61,457 nt of DNA from Actinomadura sp. DC4 (GCF_030406325.1 NZ_JAUEQY010000047.1:1-61457), one strand, 5' to 3'. Shown: positions 1 through 7,880, counted from the first letter of the stretch. Notes: generated by a model from the sequence alone, not told the origin. Made by a program: numbers and translations.

Positions 1-121
1 CCACAGCCACCCCCCCCCCCCCCCCAACCCTCTTAGAGTGGGTTTGTGTGTGTCCTGGGGGGTCTCTGCCGGTCGGGGGGGCGCGGGGGGGGGGGGGGGG
101 GGCGCCCCCCCCCCCCCCCCC
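1..121. other. Homopolymer-rich contig edge, probable artefact
   Basis: The first ~120 bases hold long runs of C (about 11-25 and 104-121) and of G (about 76-102), with a short GT-rich stretch between them. Nothing like this occurs elsewhere in the window. Open frames through it give only glycine and proline runs. It looks like low-quality sequence at a contig end and no gene should be read through it. Confidence 0.75.
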
Positions 122-1069
122 GGCCACCCGGCCGCCGAGGTCACCGCTCTGACGTCATCGGCGCTGTTCACCGCGGCGTCCGGCCGTCCCGGCCGTGCCC
201 GGCGGGACCTGAACGAGGCACGCTCGCGGCTGCACGCCGCGGGCATCGCCGCGCTCGCGCCGCAGTGGGAGCAGGCCGCGCTCGTCTGCGACTGGGCGTC
301 CGGCGACCGGGAGGCGGCCCGGGCCCGTACGGCGCGGCTGGAGGAGATGCCGCCGCCGGTGCCCGCGGCCGTGACGCTCGCGATCCGGGCCGAGGTGCTG
401 CGAAAGAGCGGACGGCTCGACGCCGCCCGGCGGATCGCCGGCGCTCTCGACGGCGCGGCGCCCGTCGCGTTGGCCGCCTGGGCGCTCGCCGGGCTGGACC
501 GCGAGCCCGCCGTCGCGCTGAACCGCCTGCGGACCGCGACCGCGGCGGCGTGGCGCGACGGCCACCAGGGAGTCGTCCCGCTGCTGCTGCACCGCACGGC
601 CAAGATCGCCTTCAGCGCGGGCGCGACCGGGACGGTGGCCGAGGCACACGCGGGGTTCGCCCGGCTGGGGCAGGACGACCCGCTGACGCGCGTCCTCGCC
701 GGCCTGACCGAGGCCCGCGCCACCCGGGACGCGGGCGCCGCACGCCGCGCGCACGAACTCGCCACGTCGGCGGGCCTGGGCGCGCTGACCGGCGACTGCC
801 GGGAGGTGCGCGAGCACCTGGGAGACGGCTGCGGTACGGAGCCTCCGGGCGGCGGGGGGCCGCTCCTCACCCCACGGGAGCGGGAGCTCGCGGGGCTGAT
901 CCGTGCGGGCCGTACCAACCGCCAGATCGCCGGGGCCATGCACCTGAGCGTGAAGTCGGTGGAGGCCTACCTCACCCGCGTGTACGCCAAGACGGGGTGC
1001 GCGTCCCGGCTCGAACTCGCCCTGGCCCTCGCGGAGGGCCGCATCGACGCCGACGGGACACCGGTCTGA
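122..1069 (+). CDS. LuxR-family transcriptional regulator, 5' truncated
   Basis: This is the C-terminal part of a LuxR-family regulator, probably of the large ATPase (LAL) class. The visible ~315 residues are alanine-rich helical repeats (TPR-like), followed by a LuxR helix-turn-helix in the last ~65 residues, recognisable by LLTPRERELAGLIRAGRTNR and by the recognition-helix motif SVKSVEAYLTRVYAKTG. The N-terminal ATPase domain and the true start lie outside the window or are hidden by the artefactual edge, so the first codons given here are only the first believable ones. It would be a cytoplasmic DNA-binding regulator; its targets are unknown. The family assignment is firm and the LAL subclass is inferred. 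Confidence 0.8.
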   Translation, partial: GHPAAEVTALTSSALFTAASGRPGRARRDLNEARSRLHAAGIAALAPQWEQAALVCDWASGDREAARARTARLEEMPPPVPAAVTLAIRAEVLRKSGRLDAARRIAGALDGAAPVALAAWALAGLDREPAVALNRLRTATAAAWRDGHQGVVPLLLHRTAKIAFSAGATGTVAEAHAGFARLGQDDPLTRVLAGLTEARATRDAGAARRAHELATSAGLGALTGDCREVREHLGDGCGTEPPGGGGPLLTPRERELAGLIRAGRTNRQIAGAMHLSVKSVEAYLTRVYAKTGCASRLELALALAEGRIDADGTPV

Positions 1070-1129
1070 CGGGGGCTCGCCGCCGCCCCGTGACCCGCGG
1101 GGCGACGGCGAGCCGTCTTCATCGGGCGA

Positions 1130-1450
1130 TCAGCGGTGGTCCCAGTGATAGCGGCCGATCCGCGGGTCGTAGCGGTAGTAGCCCCACCGCGTGTCGTGGC
1201 GGTAGTAGCCCCAGCGCGGGTCGTAGTGGTCACCGTTGCGCGGGTTCGAGCGGGGGTCGTCGTGGCCCCACCGCGGGTTGCGGCCGTGGTCCCAGCCGTG
1301 GTCATGGTCGTGGTCGTGGTGGTTCGAGGCAGAGGAGGCGTGGCTCGCGGGCGCGGCGGCCTGCGCCGCCTGCGCGGCCCCCGCCAGGGCCCCGACGACC
1401 ATCGCCGGGCCGGCGAGCAGGCCGACGACGGTGGATCGAGCAGACTTCAT
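1130..1450 (-). CDS. Small secreted His/Asp/Tyr/Trp-rich protein
   Basis: A 106-residue protein with an N-terminal signal peptide (about residues 1-28, ending near AQAAQAAAP). A histidine/aspartate-rich stretch follows (HHDHDHDHGWDHG, about 44-56), and then an imperfect repeat of the type DPRWGYYRHD / TRWGYYRYD / PRIGRYHWDH up to the C terminus. There are no cysteines. The composition suggests an exported protein that could bind metal ions or cell-wall material, but no family is recognised. The start has a G-rich ribosome-binding site just upstream (GGGGGA). It is a stand-alone gene, convergent with the LuxR gene. Coding reality is well supported by the signal peptide and repeats; the function is not known. 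Confidence 0.7.
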   Translation of the reverse strand: MKSARSTVVGLLAGPAMVVGALAGAAQAAQAAAPASHASSASNHHDHDHDHGWDHGRNPRWGHDDPRSNPRNGDHYDPRWGYYRHDTRWGYYRYDPRIGRYHWDHR

Positions 1451-1621
1451 GGATCCCCCAGATCAGTTGTCTGTACTAACGATCCGCTGTCTACCCAGGG
1501 TGACGGAACGGCAAGCCCAAGAATTGTCAATCAAAGTGCGCGATAAAAGTCCGTCATATTCCCCAAGAGGCCGCCATAGGCCACCATTTCTCTGCCCTTT
1601 CACCGGACCCGGCCCGCCACT

Positions 1622-1859
1622 CGCGACCGTCGCACCATCACCGAGGTGCTGGCCGCGTGCGTGCGAGCCCACTCCCAGGACCACCCGCCCATGGGCTCGC
1701 CCTCTCGGCGGCCGGCCGGCCGTCGACGTCGAGGCCGACGTCGAGGGTGCCGACCTGACCGGCACGGACCTGACCGGGGCCGATCTACGCAGCGTCCACG
1801 GTCTCAGCGCGGCCCAGGTCCGCCGGGAGGCACGGACCGACGCGACGACACGGTTCTGA
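1622..1859 (+). pseudogene. Remnant of a pentapeptide-repeat protein
   Basis: Two frames carry pieces of one protein. The frame of 1622-1690 reads RDRRTITEVLAACVRAHSQD, which resembles the conserved helix preceding the repeats in actinobacterial membrane-linked pentapeptide proteins. The frame of about 1715-1859 then reads VDVEADVEGADLTGTDLTGADL, followed by a tail ending TDATTRF and a stop. The A(D/N)LxG repeats are classical pentapeptide repeats, but only about four remain. The change of frame near 1690-1720, the lack of a start, and the apparent loss of the segment usually lying between the helix and the repeats mark it as a decayed gene. Confidence 0.6.
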
Positions 1860-1868
1860 GCGCGCCGG

Positions 1869-2603
1869 CTACAGGTCGATCGCCTCGAACGCCGCCGCGT
1901 GGCGGGTGCCCATCCGGGCGCCGGCCGGGCGGGTGACCTTCTCCAGGATCTCCTCCGGGTCGCTCGTCGCGTCCGGGCCCAGGCCGGCGAGGTACGCGGC
2001 GTGGGCGCGGAGCGAGGCGACGCCCGCGGCGAAGGTCTCGGTGACGTCGGCGCCGTGCGTCGGGTACGGGCTCTCGGCGACCAGAATCCGGCCCGCCCGC
2101 CAGGGCGGCAGGCCCTCGTCGAGCAGCTCGCGGAAGACCCAGCGGTTCGCGGCGTCGCGTACCCCGTCTATCACCGCGCGGCCCAGCGCGATGTGGTCGG
2201 CCTGGTTGGGCACGCCCGGTGCCCAGACGTCGTGGTGGTTGCCGGTGATCACGACGTCGGGGCGGTGCCGGCGTACGGCGCGGGCGATGTCGCGGCGGAG
2301 GCCGAGCCCGTACTCCAGCGTCCCGTCCGGATGGCCGAGGAACTCGACCACGTCCACGCCGACCAGCGCCGCGCTCGCGCATTCTTCGGCCTCGCGGAGC
2401 GGGCCGGCCGTCTCCGGCGGGATCGCGTCGATGCCCGCCTCGCCGCTCGTCGCGAGACAGTAGACGACCCGCTTGCCCTGCCCGGTCCACCGGGCGACGG
2501 CCGCCGCGGCGCCCCACTCCAGGTCATCGGGGTGCGCGACGACGGCCAGCGCGTTGGACCATGACTCGTCGACCGTCTCCAGGGGCCCGTCCGCGTCGCT
2601 CAT
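1869..2603 (-). CDS. PIG-L family deacetylase (LmbE-like)
   Basis: A 244-residue member of the GlcNAc-PI de-N-acetylase / LmbE family, zinc-dependent deacetylases acting on N-acetylglucosamine-containing substrates (the mycothiol enzymes MshB and Mca belong here). The zinc-binding AHPDD motif is at about residues 23-27 (VVAHPDDLEWG), and the third ligand His lies in NQADHIALG in the middle of the protein. GNHHDVWAPG is also present. Length fits the shorter family members (MshB is ~290), so the substrate cannot be named. The start is an ATG at 2603 with a purine-rich site upstream. It is divergent from the DUF574 methyltransferase at 2753, with a 150-bp shared promoter region. Confidence 0.85.
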   Translation of the reverse strand: MSDADGPLETVDESWSNALAVVAHPDDLEWGAAAAVARWTGQGKRVVYCLATSGEAGIDAIPPETAGPLREAEECASAALVGVDVVEFLGHPDGTLEYGLGLRRDIARAVRRHRPDVVITGNHHDVWAPGVPNQADHIALGRAVIDGVRDAANRWVFRELLDEGLPPWRAGRILVAESPYPTHGADVTETFAAGVASLRAHAAYLAGLGPDATSDPEEILEKVTRPAGARMGTRHAAAFEAIDL

Positions 2604-2752
2604 CCCGCGACCTTACTAAGAGGCGGACGCGGGCTCGTCAGCGCGCCACTGGCCCATAGCACGGGGGAGACCTCCTCCGAACCGGGCGTGGTTCCCCGTT
2701 AGAGTCTGATTCTGGAATCGGGCGTGACGGGGTCGACGAGAGGGCAGCGCGG

Positions 2753-3574
2753 ATGACTGACTGGATGGCGAGCGCCGCGGACGCCGAGCCCCCGGAGACG
2801 TCCGTGACGCTCGATCCGGACATCCCGAGCGTGGCCCGCATGTACGACTTCTTCCTCGGCGGCAAGGACAACTTCGCCTCCGACCGCCGGGCCGCCGAAG
2901 AGGTCAGCCGCGCGCTTCCCAGCGTGGCCGGGGTGGCACGATCCAACCGCCTCTTCCTGCAGCGCGCCGTGCGCTTCGTGGCCGAGTCCGGCATCGACCA
3001 GTTCCTCGACCTCGGCGCGGGCCTGCCGACGCAGGGCAACGTGCACGAGATCGCGCAGTCGGTCCACGCGGACGCCCGCGTGGTCTACGTCGACAACGAC
3101 CCCGTGGTGAGCTCCCACGGGCGGGCGCTGCTCGCCCTCGACGAGCAGACGGCGGTCGTCGAGGCCGACATGCGCGACCCGGACGCCATCCTCGGCGACC
3201 CGCACGTGACCAAACTGATCGACTTCGACCGGCCGCTCTGCGTGCTGTTCGTCGCCGTGCTGCACTTCATCCCCGACCAGGAGGACCCGGCGGCTCTCGT
3301 GCGCCGCTACCGCGACGCGCTCCGCCCCGGCGGCCAGGTCATCCTCTCCCACGCCGCGGTCGAGGAGCGGCGCAACGTCGAGGTCGGCGCCGCGTACCGC
3401 TCCGCGAGCGCGAGCTCTCCCTTCGTCGCCAGGACCCGCGAGCAGGTCACGTCGTTCCTGGACGGCATGGAGATCGTCGATCCCGGGGTCGTCCTGCTGC
3501 ACGAGTGGCGGCCGGAGGGCGGGGAGTTCCCCACCGACGCCGGCTGGACCGCCGTCGCCCGCAAAACCGTCTGA
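2753..3574 (+). CDS. DUF574-type SAM-dependent methyltransferase
   Basis: A 273-residue protein of the actinobacterial DUF574 / Methyltransf_19 family. The diagnostic N-terminal signature is clear (PSVARMYDFFLGGKDNFASD, about residues 24-43), as is the SAM-binding loop FLDLGAGLPTQGN at about 84-96. A strand motif VVYVDNDPVV and a post-motif LFVAVLHFIPDQ complete the Rossmann methyltransferase fold. Members occur in many copies in Streptomyces and related genera; substrates are mostly unknown, and some sit beside regulators. No neighbour in this window suggests its substrate. The ATG start is supported by AGGGCAGCGCGG upstream and by the position of the family signature. Confidence 0.88.
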   Translation: MTDWMASAADAEPPETSVTLDPDIPSVARMYDFFLGGKDNFASDRRAAEEVSRALPSVAGVARSNRLFLQRAVRFVAESGIDQFLDLGAGLPTQGNVHEIAQSVHADARVVYVDNDPVVSSHGRALLALDEQTAVVEADMRDPDAILGDPHVTKLIDFDRPLCVLFVAVLHFIPDQEDPAALVRRYRDALRPGGQVILSHAAVEERRNVEVGAAYRSASASSPFVARTREQVTSFLDGMEIVDPGVVLLHEWRPEGGEFPTDAGWTAVARKTV

Positions 3575-3641
3575 CCTGCCCGCCCGCCAGGAGGCGGCGG
3601 ACGCGTCCCGCGGTGACACAGGGCGTTAACTGTTAAGAACC

Positions 3642-3670
3642 TTGACAGAAATCTCGCCTGGTCTGACCAT
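3642..3670 (+). promoter_or_regulatory. Chitinase promoter with a DasR-like operator
   Basis: TTGACA at 3642-3647 is a perfect -35 element. At a 17-base spacing it is followed by GACCAT at 3665-3670, a weak -10. The inverted repeat TGGTCTGACCA (3659-3669) overlaps the -10. The DasR-responsive element of Streptomyces is centred on TGGTCTAGACCA, so this site matches both half-sites but is one central base short. Overlap with the -10 would fit repression when the amino-sugar regulator is bound. The match is seen in the sequence; control by DasR is inferred. Confidence 0.5.
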
Positions 3671-3809
3671 GGTGCGCACGCGGATCCGCAGCCCTGATCG
3701 TCCAACGTCGTGACATTCCTCCTGGCCGTGCGCCAGGGCTTCGGCGCGCCCGCCTGCCCCAGGGCGGAGCGCGCCGTCGCGTCACGCCTCTCGATGCGGA
3801 GCCCCCTCC

Positions 3810-5546
3810 ATGCGACCACGTACGCTCCCGCGTGCGGTCCTCGCCGCGACCGCCCTGATACTCGCCGCGTTCGGCCTCGTCACCGTCAACGTGACGGCCG
3901 CCGTCGCGGCGCCGTTGCCCAGTCATGTGTTCGCCCCCTACTTCGAGGCCTGGACGGGCGACGACCCGGCCGCCCTCGCCCAGCAGTCCGGCTCGAAGTA
4001 CCTCACCATGGCCTTCATTCAGGCCACCACCAAGGGATCGTGCACGCCGTACTGGAACGGCGACGGCAACAGCCCGATCGCCTCGTCCTCCTTCGGCTCG
4101 TCGATCGCCTCGATGCAGGCGGCGGGTGGCGACGTCATCCCCTCCTTCGGCGGCTACACCGCCGACAACACCGGGACCGAGATCGCCGACAGCTGCACCG
4201 ACGTCGGCCAGATCGCGGCCGCGTACGAGAAGGTCATCACGACGTACGGCATCACCCGCATCGACCTCGACACCGAGGACAACTCCCTGAACAACACCGC
4301 CGGGATCGACCGGCGGAACAAGGCGGTCAAGCAGGTCGAGGACTGGGCCGCGAGCACCGGCCGTACGGTGCAGTTCTCCTACACGCTGCCGACCACGACC
4401 GGCGGGCTCGGCCAGAGCGGCCTCGCCGTGCTGCAGAACGCGGTCGCCAACGGCGCGCGGATCGACGTCGTCAACATCATGACGTTCGACTACTACGACA
4501 ACGCCGCGCACGAGATGGCCAACGACACCAAGAGCGCCGCCAACGGCCTGCACGGCCAGCTCGCCGCGCTGTACCCGGGCACGAGCTCGACGGCGCTGTG
4601 GAACAGGATCGGCGTCACCGAGATGCCCGGCATCGACGACTTCGGGCCGGCCGAGACGTTCACCACCGCCGACGCCGCACCGGTCGAGCAGTGGGCCGCC
4701 GGCACGGGCATCAACACGCTGTCGTTCTGGGCGCTCCAGCGCGACAACGGCGGATGCCCCGGTACGGGGGGCGCGGGCAACTGCTCGGGCATCTCCCAGG
4801 ACACCTGGTTCTTCAGCCACGCGTTCGAACCGTTCACCGGGGGCGGCGGCACGCCCGGCAACGACTTCTCGGTCTCGGCCTCGCCGTCCTCGGCGGCCGT
4901 GAACCCCGGCGGCTCGACCACCGCGACCGTACGCACGGCGGTGACCTCCGGATCGGCGCAGTCGGTCGCGCTGACGGCGAGCGGCGCGCCCTCCGGTGTC
5001 ACCGCCTCGCTCAGCCCCGCCTCGGTGACCGCGGGCGGCACGTCGACGCTCACGCTGACGACGACGTCGGCCGCCGCGCCCGGCACCTATCCGATCACGG
5101 TCACCGGGAAGGCGGCCTCGGGCAGCCACAGCACGACGTTCACCCTGACCGTCAACGGGTCCGGCGGTGGCTCGCTGGTCAACGGCGGTTTCGAGTCGGG
5201 CCTGTCTCCGTGGACCTGCCAGCCCGGGGGCACGACCGTCGGCTCGCCGGTGCACTCGGGCGCCCACGCCCTCCTCGTCGCGCCGACCTCCTCCCAGACG
5301 GGTGAGTGCGGCCAGACGCTCACGCTGCAGCCGGGCCACGCCTACACGCTCACCGGCTGGGTCCAGGGGAACTACGCGTACCTGGGCGTCTCCGGCGGCG
5401 CGACCGCGAGCACCTGGGCCTCCTCCGCGGGCTGGACGAAGCTGACCGTGCCGTTCACCACGGGTTCGTCCGGGGCGGTGACGGTTTACATCCACGGCTG
5501 GTACGCCCAGGGCAACGTCTACGCCGATGACCTGGGCGTCTCCTGA
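3810..5546 (+). CDS. Secreted GH18 chitinase with C-terminal binding domains
   Basis: A 578-residue exported glycoside hydrolase. A signal peptide (about 1-34, ending VAAPLPS) leads into a GH18 barrel (about 36-345). The catalytic strand reads RIDLDTED, with the likely acid/base Glu156 and assisting Asp152 and Asp154; the first Asp of the classical DxxDxDxE is a Thr here. An MTFDYYDN strand (about residue 226) is also typical of GH18. A glycine linker joins an Ig-like repeat domain (about 355-450) and then a C-terminal beta-sandwich of carbohydrate-binding type (about 455-578, with LVNGGFESGLSPWTC). It would hydrolyse chitin outside the cell. The promoter has a DasR-like site and a strong hairpin follows the gene, so it is a single-gene unit. 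Family assignment is firm; endo/exo mode is unknown. Confidence 0.9.
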   Translation: MRPRTLPRAVLAATALILAAFGLVTVNVTAAVAAPLPSHVFAPYFEAWTGDDPAALAQQSGSKYLTMAFIQATTKGSCTPYWNGDGNSPIASSSFGSSIASMQAAGGDVIPSFGGYTADNTGTEIADSCTDVGQIAAAYEKVITTYGITRIDLDTEDNSLNNTAGIDRRNKAVKQVEDWAASTGRTVQFSYTLPTTTGGLGQSGLAVLQNAVANGARIDVVNIMTFDYYDNAAHEMANDTKSAANGLHGQLAALYPGTSSTALWNRIGVTEMPGIDDFGPAETFTTADAAPVEQWAAGTGINTLSFWALQRDNGGCPGTGGAGNCSGISQDTWFFSHAFEPFTGGGGTPGNDFSVSASPSSAAVNPGGSTTATVRTAVTSGSAQSVALTASGAPSGVTASLSPASVTAGGTSTLTLTTTSAAAPGTYPITVTGKAASGSHSTTFTLTVNGSGGGSLVNGGFESGLSPWTCQPGGTTVGSPVHSGAHALLVAPTSSQTGECGQTLTLQPGHAYTLTGWVQGNYAYLGVSGGATASTWASSAGWTKLTVPFTTGSSGAVTVYIHGWYAQGNVYADDLGVS

Positions 5547-5564
5547 CAGATCCGGATGCACGCG

Positions 5565-5594
5565 GATGCGGGCGGCGGCCACGCCGCCCGCATC
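5565..5594 (+). terminator. Hairpin terminator after the chitinase
   Basis: A perfect 13-bp inverted repeat, GATGCGGGCGGCG (5565-5577) with CGCCGCCCGCATC (5582-5594) and a 4-base loop, lies 19 bases after the chitinase stop. There is no clear T tract, which is common for GC-rich actinobacterial terminators. Confidence 0.65.
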
Positions 5595-5685
5595 ACGGCG
5601 TGCCGATCTTTCTCGATCCGGCGGAATGGTGGAAAACTTCACCCATTGAGTGCTTTCGTACGGTGACAGAGGCAGGAGGCGGAAC

Positions 5686-6003
5686 GTGACACAGGACCCC
5701 GGGTGGTTCGTGCATCTCGGCAGGCTGTCGGCGGCGACCGAGGGCGCCGTCGAGACCGCCGGAGGTCTGCGGAAAAGGACCGGCGAGCTGGCGCCGGGCT
5801 GTGTGGCCGCGGTCTCGGGCCATGAGGGAATGCAGTGCGCGGCGGCGCTGGCGCAGTGCCACGGGCGCTTCACGAACCATCTGCACGGGCACGCCGACGC
5901 CATCCACGGGATCGGCGCCCGGCTGGCGGAGAGCCACACGACCTACACGCTCGCCGAGACGAAATCGGGCGAGGAGACCAGAACCCCGTCAACGAGCGTC
6001 TGA
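5686..6003 (+). CDS. WXG100/EspC-like small ESX-type protein
   Basis: A 105-residue helical protein starting at a GTG with a clear AGGAGG seven bases upstream (5674-5679). It has two predicted helices and a C-terminal segment SHTTYTLAETKSGEE that resembles the YxxxD/E-type export region of type VII (ESX) substrates and the end of EspC-family proteins. Its size and helical-hairpin pattern fit WXG100-related proteins, though a WxG turn is not obvious (CHGRF occupies a similar place). It is directly followed, 18 bases later, by a protein with an ESX-like helical N terminus and a transglycosylase domain, so the two are probably a heterodimeric secreted pair. The partner relation is inferred from order and size. 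Confidence 0.6.
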   Translation: MTQDPGWFVHLGRLSAATEGAVETAGGLRKRTGELAPGCVAAVSGHEGMQCAAALAQCHGRFTNHLHGHADAIHGIGARLAESHTTYTLAETKSGEETRTPSTSV

Positions 6004-6021
6004 ATTAGGGATCATGACGGA

Positions 6022-7011
6022 ATGGTCACCTACCGCCAGCTGAAGGACGCCAACCCGGCGATGTTCCACCAGAGTGCCGCCGCGTGGAAGGACTGGGCGG
6101 ACACGGCCCTCCAGCACGCGGGGTACCTCAACGACCGTGTCGGCCAGCACATCACCGAACCGCACTGGGGCGGCCTCACGTCCGAGCTCGCCCGCGGCAG
6201 GGTCGCGGACGCGCACGTCGACCTGTCCGCCTCCGCGAGCCAGCTCAAGACGGTCGAGACCGTGCTCATCCAGGCCGGCCAGGACTTCGAGGAGGCCCAG
6301 AACGACCTCGTGACCGCGACGAACGAGGCGACGCAGGCGGGCTTCAACGTCAGCGACTCGGGCGACGTCACGGTGCCCGCGACGCTGACGAAGGACAAGA
6401 AGCCGGACGAGGTCACGACGATCAACAACCACGCCTCGACGCTCCAGACCCGCATCACCGCCGCGGTCTACCGGGCGACGCGCGTGGACGCGGGCGTGAC
6501 CAAGGCGCTCAACGCCCTGGATCCCAGCAAGGCGGGCGGCCGGAACGGCGCGAATGGCGGTGGCAGCGGTGGCAGCGGTGGTGGCCATGGCGGCGCCGGC
6601 TGGAACGGCGACTACGGGTCGAGCGGCGCGCCGCCGATGCAGCGTCCCAGCGGGCAGGTGGCGGACTGGATCAACCAGGCGATCCAGATCCTGCGGCAGC
6701 AGGGCATCAACCTGAGCCCGCAGGACGCCGGCTACATCGCGACCATCATCCAGTACGAGTCGGGCGGGAACCCCAACTCCATCAACCTCTGGGACTCCAA
6801 CGCCGCGGCGGGCCACCCGTCCAAGGGCCTGATGCAGACGATCGACCCGACCTTCAACAGCTACGCGCTGCCCGGGCACACGAGCGTCTACAACCCGGTC
6901 GACAACATCATCGCCGGGACGAGGTACGCCCTCCACCGGTACGGGTCGCTGTCGAACGTGCCCGGCATCCGCAACATCCTGCACCACTCGGGCGGTTACG
7001 TCGGCTACTGA
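6022..7011 (+). CDS. ESX-like protein fused to a lytic transglycosylase (SLT) domain
   Basis: A 329-residue protein in three parts. Residues 1-165 are long helices with an ESX/LXG-like look (HITEPHWGG contains the W-G turn, then a long coiled-coil-prone helix). Residues about 170-210 are a Gly/Ser-rich linker (GGSGGSGGGHGG). Residues about 215-329 form a goose-type lysozyme/SLT domain: the catalytic Glu sits in IIQYESGGNPNSIN, followed by SKGLMQTIDPTF and by NIIAGTRYALHRYGSL. No N-terminal signal peptide is present, which fits export by a type VII system and not by Sec. The role would be peptidoglycan cleavage in the cell wall. The ESX machinery itself is not in the window. The gene converges on 7005-7451 with a 7-base overlap. 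Confidence 0.8.
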   Translation: MVTYRQLKDANPAMFHQSAAAWKDWADTALQHAGYLNDRVGQHITEPHWGGLTSELARGRVADAHVDLSASASQLKTVETVLIQAGQDFEEAQNDLVTATNEATQAGFNVSDSGDVTVPATLTKDKKPDEVTTINNHASTLQTRITAAVYRATRVDAGVTKALNALDPSKAGGRNGANGGGSGGSGGGHGGAGWNGDYGSSGAPPMQRPSGQVADWINQAIQILRQQGINLSPQDAGYIATIIQYESGGNPNSINLWDSNAAAGHPSKGLMQTIDPTFNSYALPGHTSVYNPVDNIIAGTRYALHRYGSLSNVPGIRNILHHSGGYVGY

Positions 7012-7451
7012 GCCGCGCGTTCCCGCAGGACCTCCATGATGTCCTGGTGGTTGAGGTAGAAGACGACCTGGAGTGACCCGTCCTCGGCGCGATGCAGGAC
7101 GTACGCCGAGGACAGGGTCAGGCTCTCGTCCGTCACCGGCTCGGTCTCCCACTCGGTGTCGACCAGGACGTAGCGGTCGTCGAGCGGGGTCTCGGCGATG
7201 CGGGTCAGCCGCATCCCGGTCGCGCCGATCGAGGCGAAGAGCCTCTCGCGGGCCGGGAGCGCGGCGAGGAAGGCCGCCTTGGGCACCGCCCGTACGCCGC
7301 CCGGCTCGGCGCTCATGAACGTCTCGGCGAACTGCCCGGAGATCTCGTCCAGGTCGAGCCGGTTGCCGGCCGTCTCGAACCGGGCGAAGAAGTCCCGTAC
7401 GTCGTCACTGATCTGGTCGGGCACGTCCCGCTCCTCCTCGTGGTCGTTCAC
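7005..7451 (-). CDS. SnoaL/DUF4440-like NTF2-fold protein
   Basis: A 148-residue protein of the NTF2-like superfamily. The N-terminal helix with the conserved layout FFARFETAGNRLDLDEISGQ is followed by the beta-sheet pattern of SnoaL/DUF4440 proteins, ending VVFYLNHQDIMEVL. There is no signal peptide. The GTG start overlaps the stop of the upstream MarR gene by four bases (GTGA), so the two form a transcriptional pair. Such proteins can be small cyclases, hydrolases or ligand binders; the MarR partner suggests a role in response to a small aromatic or toxic ligand, but this is inferred. Confidence 0.75.
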   Translation of the reverse strand: MNDHEEERDVPDQISDDVRDFFARFETAGNRLDLDEISGQFAETFMSAEPGGVRAVPKAAFLAALPARERLFASIGATGMRLTRIAETPLDDRYVLVDTEWETEPVTDESLTLSSAYVLHRAEDGSLQVVFYLNHQDIMEVLRERAAQ

Positions 7452-7879
7452 AGGTCGTCCGCGAGCCGTTCGAGCAGCGGGACGACGGCGAGGACCTGCC
7501 GCCGCTCCCGGTCGTCGAGGACCCGGTCCATCGACCGGGCGAACTGCGACATGATCGACTGCTCCCGGCTCTCGAGCAGCCGGCGGCCGGCGCCGGTCAG
7601 GGCGGCGATCACCCGCCGTCCGTCATCCGGGTCGGGCGACCGGGTGATCAGCGCCCGCTGCTCCAGGCTGGTGACGACCGGGGCGATCGCCTGCGCCGTG
7701 ACCCGTTCGTCCGCCGCGAGGGCGCCGGGCGTCATCGGCCCGTGGCGCTCCAGGCGGGACAGCACGGCCAGCTCCATGAACGTGACGTCGTCCTCTCCCG
7801 ATCGGGCCGCGTAGAGCTGCCGCAGGCGCCGTGAGATCCGGCCGATCGTCAGCCGCAGATCCCGCACTGTCTCGTCCAT
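7448..7879 (-). CDS. MarR-family transcriptional regulator
   Basis: A 143-residue winged-helix regulator. The family pattern is clear: a helical N terminus, then LAVLSRLERHGPMTPGALAA, the recognition helix region VTAQAIAPVVTSLEQRALI, and the wing RSPDPDDGRRVIAALTGAGRR. The C-terminal helix serves dimerisation. It is first in a two-gene operon with the NTF2-like protein (4-base overlap). An AT-rich, partly palindromic stretch immediately upstream is the natural autoregulatory site. The ligand is unknown. Confidence 0.9.
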   Translation of the reverse strand: MDETVRDLRLTIGRISRRLRQLYAARSGEDDVTFMELAVLSRLERHGPMTPGALAADERVTAQAIAPVVTSLEQRALITRSPDPDDGRRVIAALTGAGRRLLESREQSIMSQFARSMDRVLDDRERRQVLAVVPLLERLADDL

Positions 7880-7880
7880 T

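Noticed and set aside
38-1479. Long overlapping open frames through the homopolymer edge and on the opposite strand
   Set aside because: Their translations are Gly/Arg/Pro-rich shadows of the LuxR gene or pass through artefactual homopolymers. Only the frame ending at 1069 carries a recognisable LuxR domain.
3633-5939. 768-codon minus-strand frame antisense to the chitinase
   Set aside because: It is the mirror of the GC-rich chitinase gene; the translation is Arg/Gly/Val-rich without motifs, and the plus strand has signal peptide, GH18 motifs and binding domains.
5989-7152. 387-codon minus-strand frame opposite the ESX-like/SLT gene
   Set aside because: Compositional shadow; it also overlaps the well-supported NTF2-like gene in a different frame.
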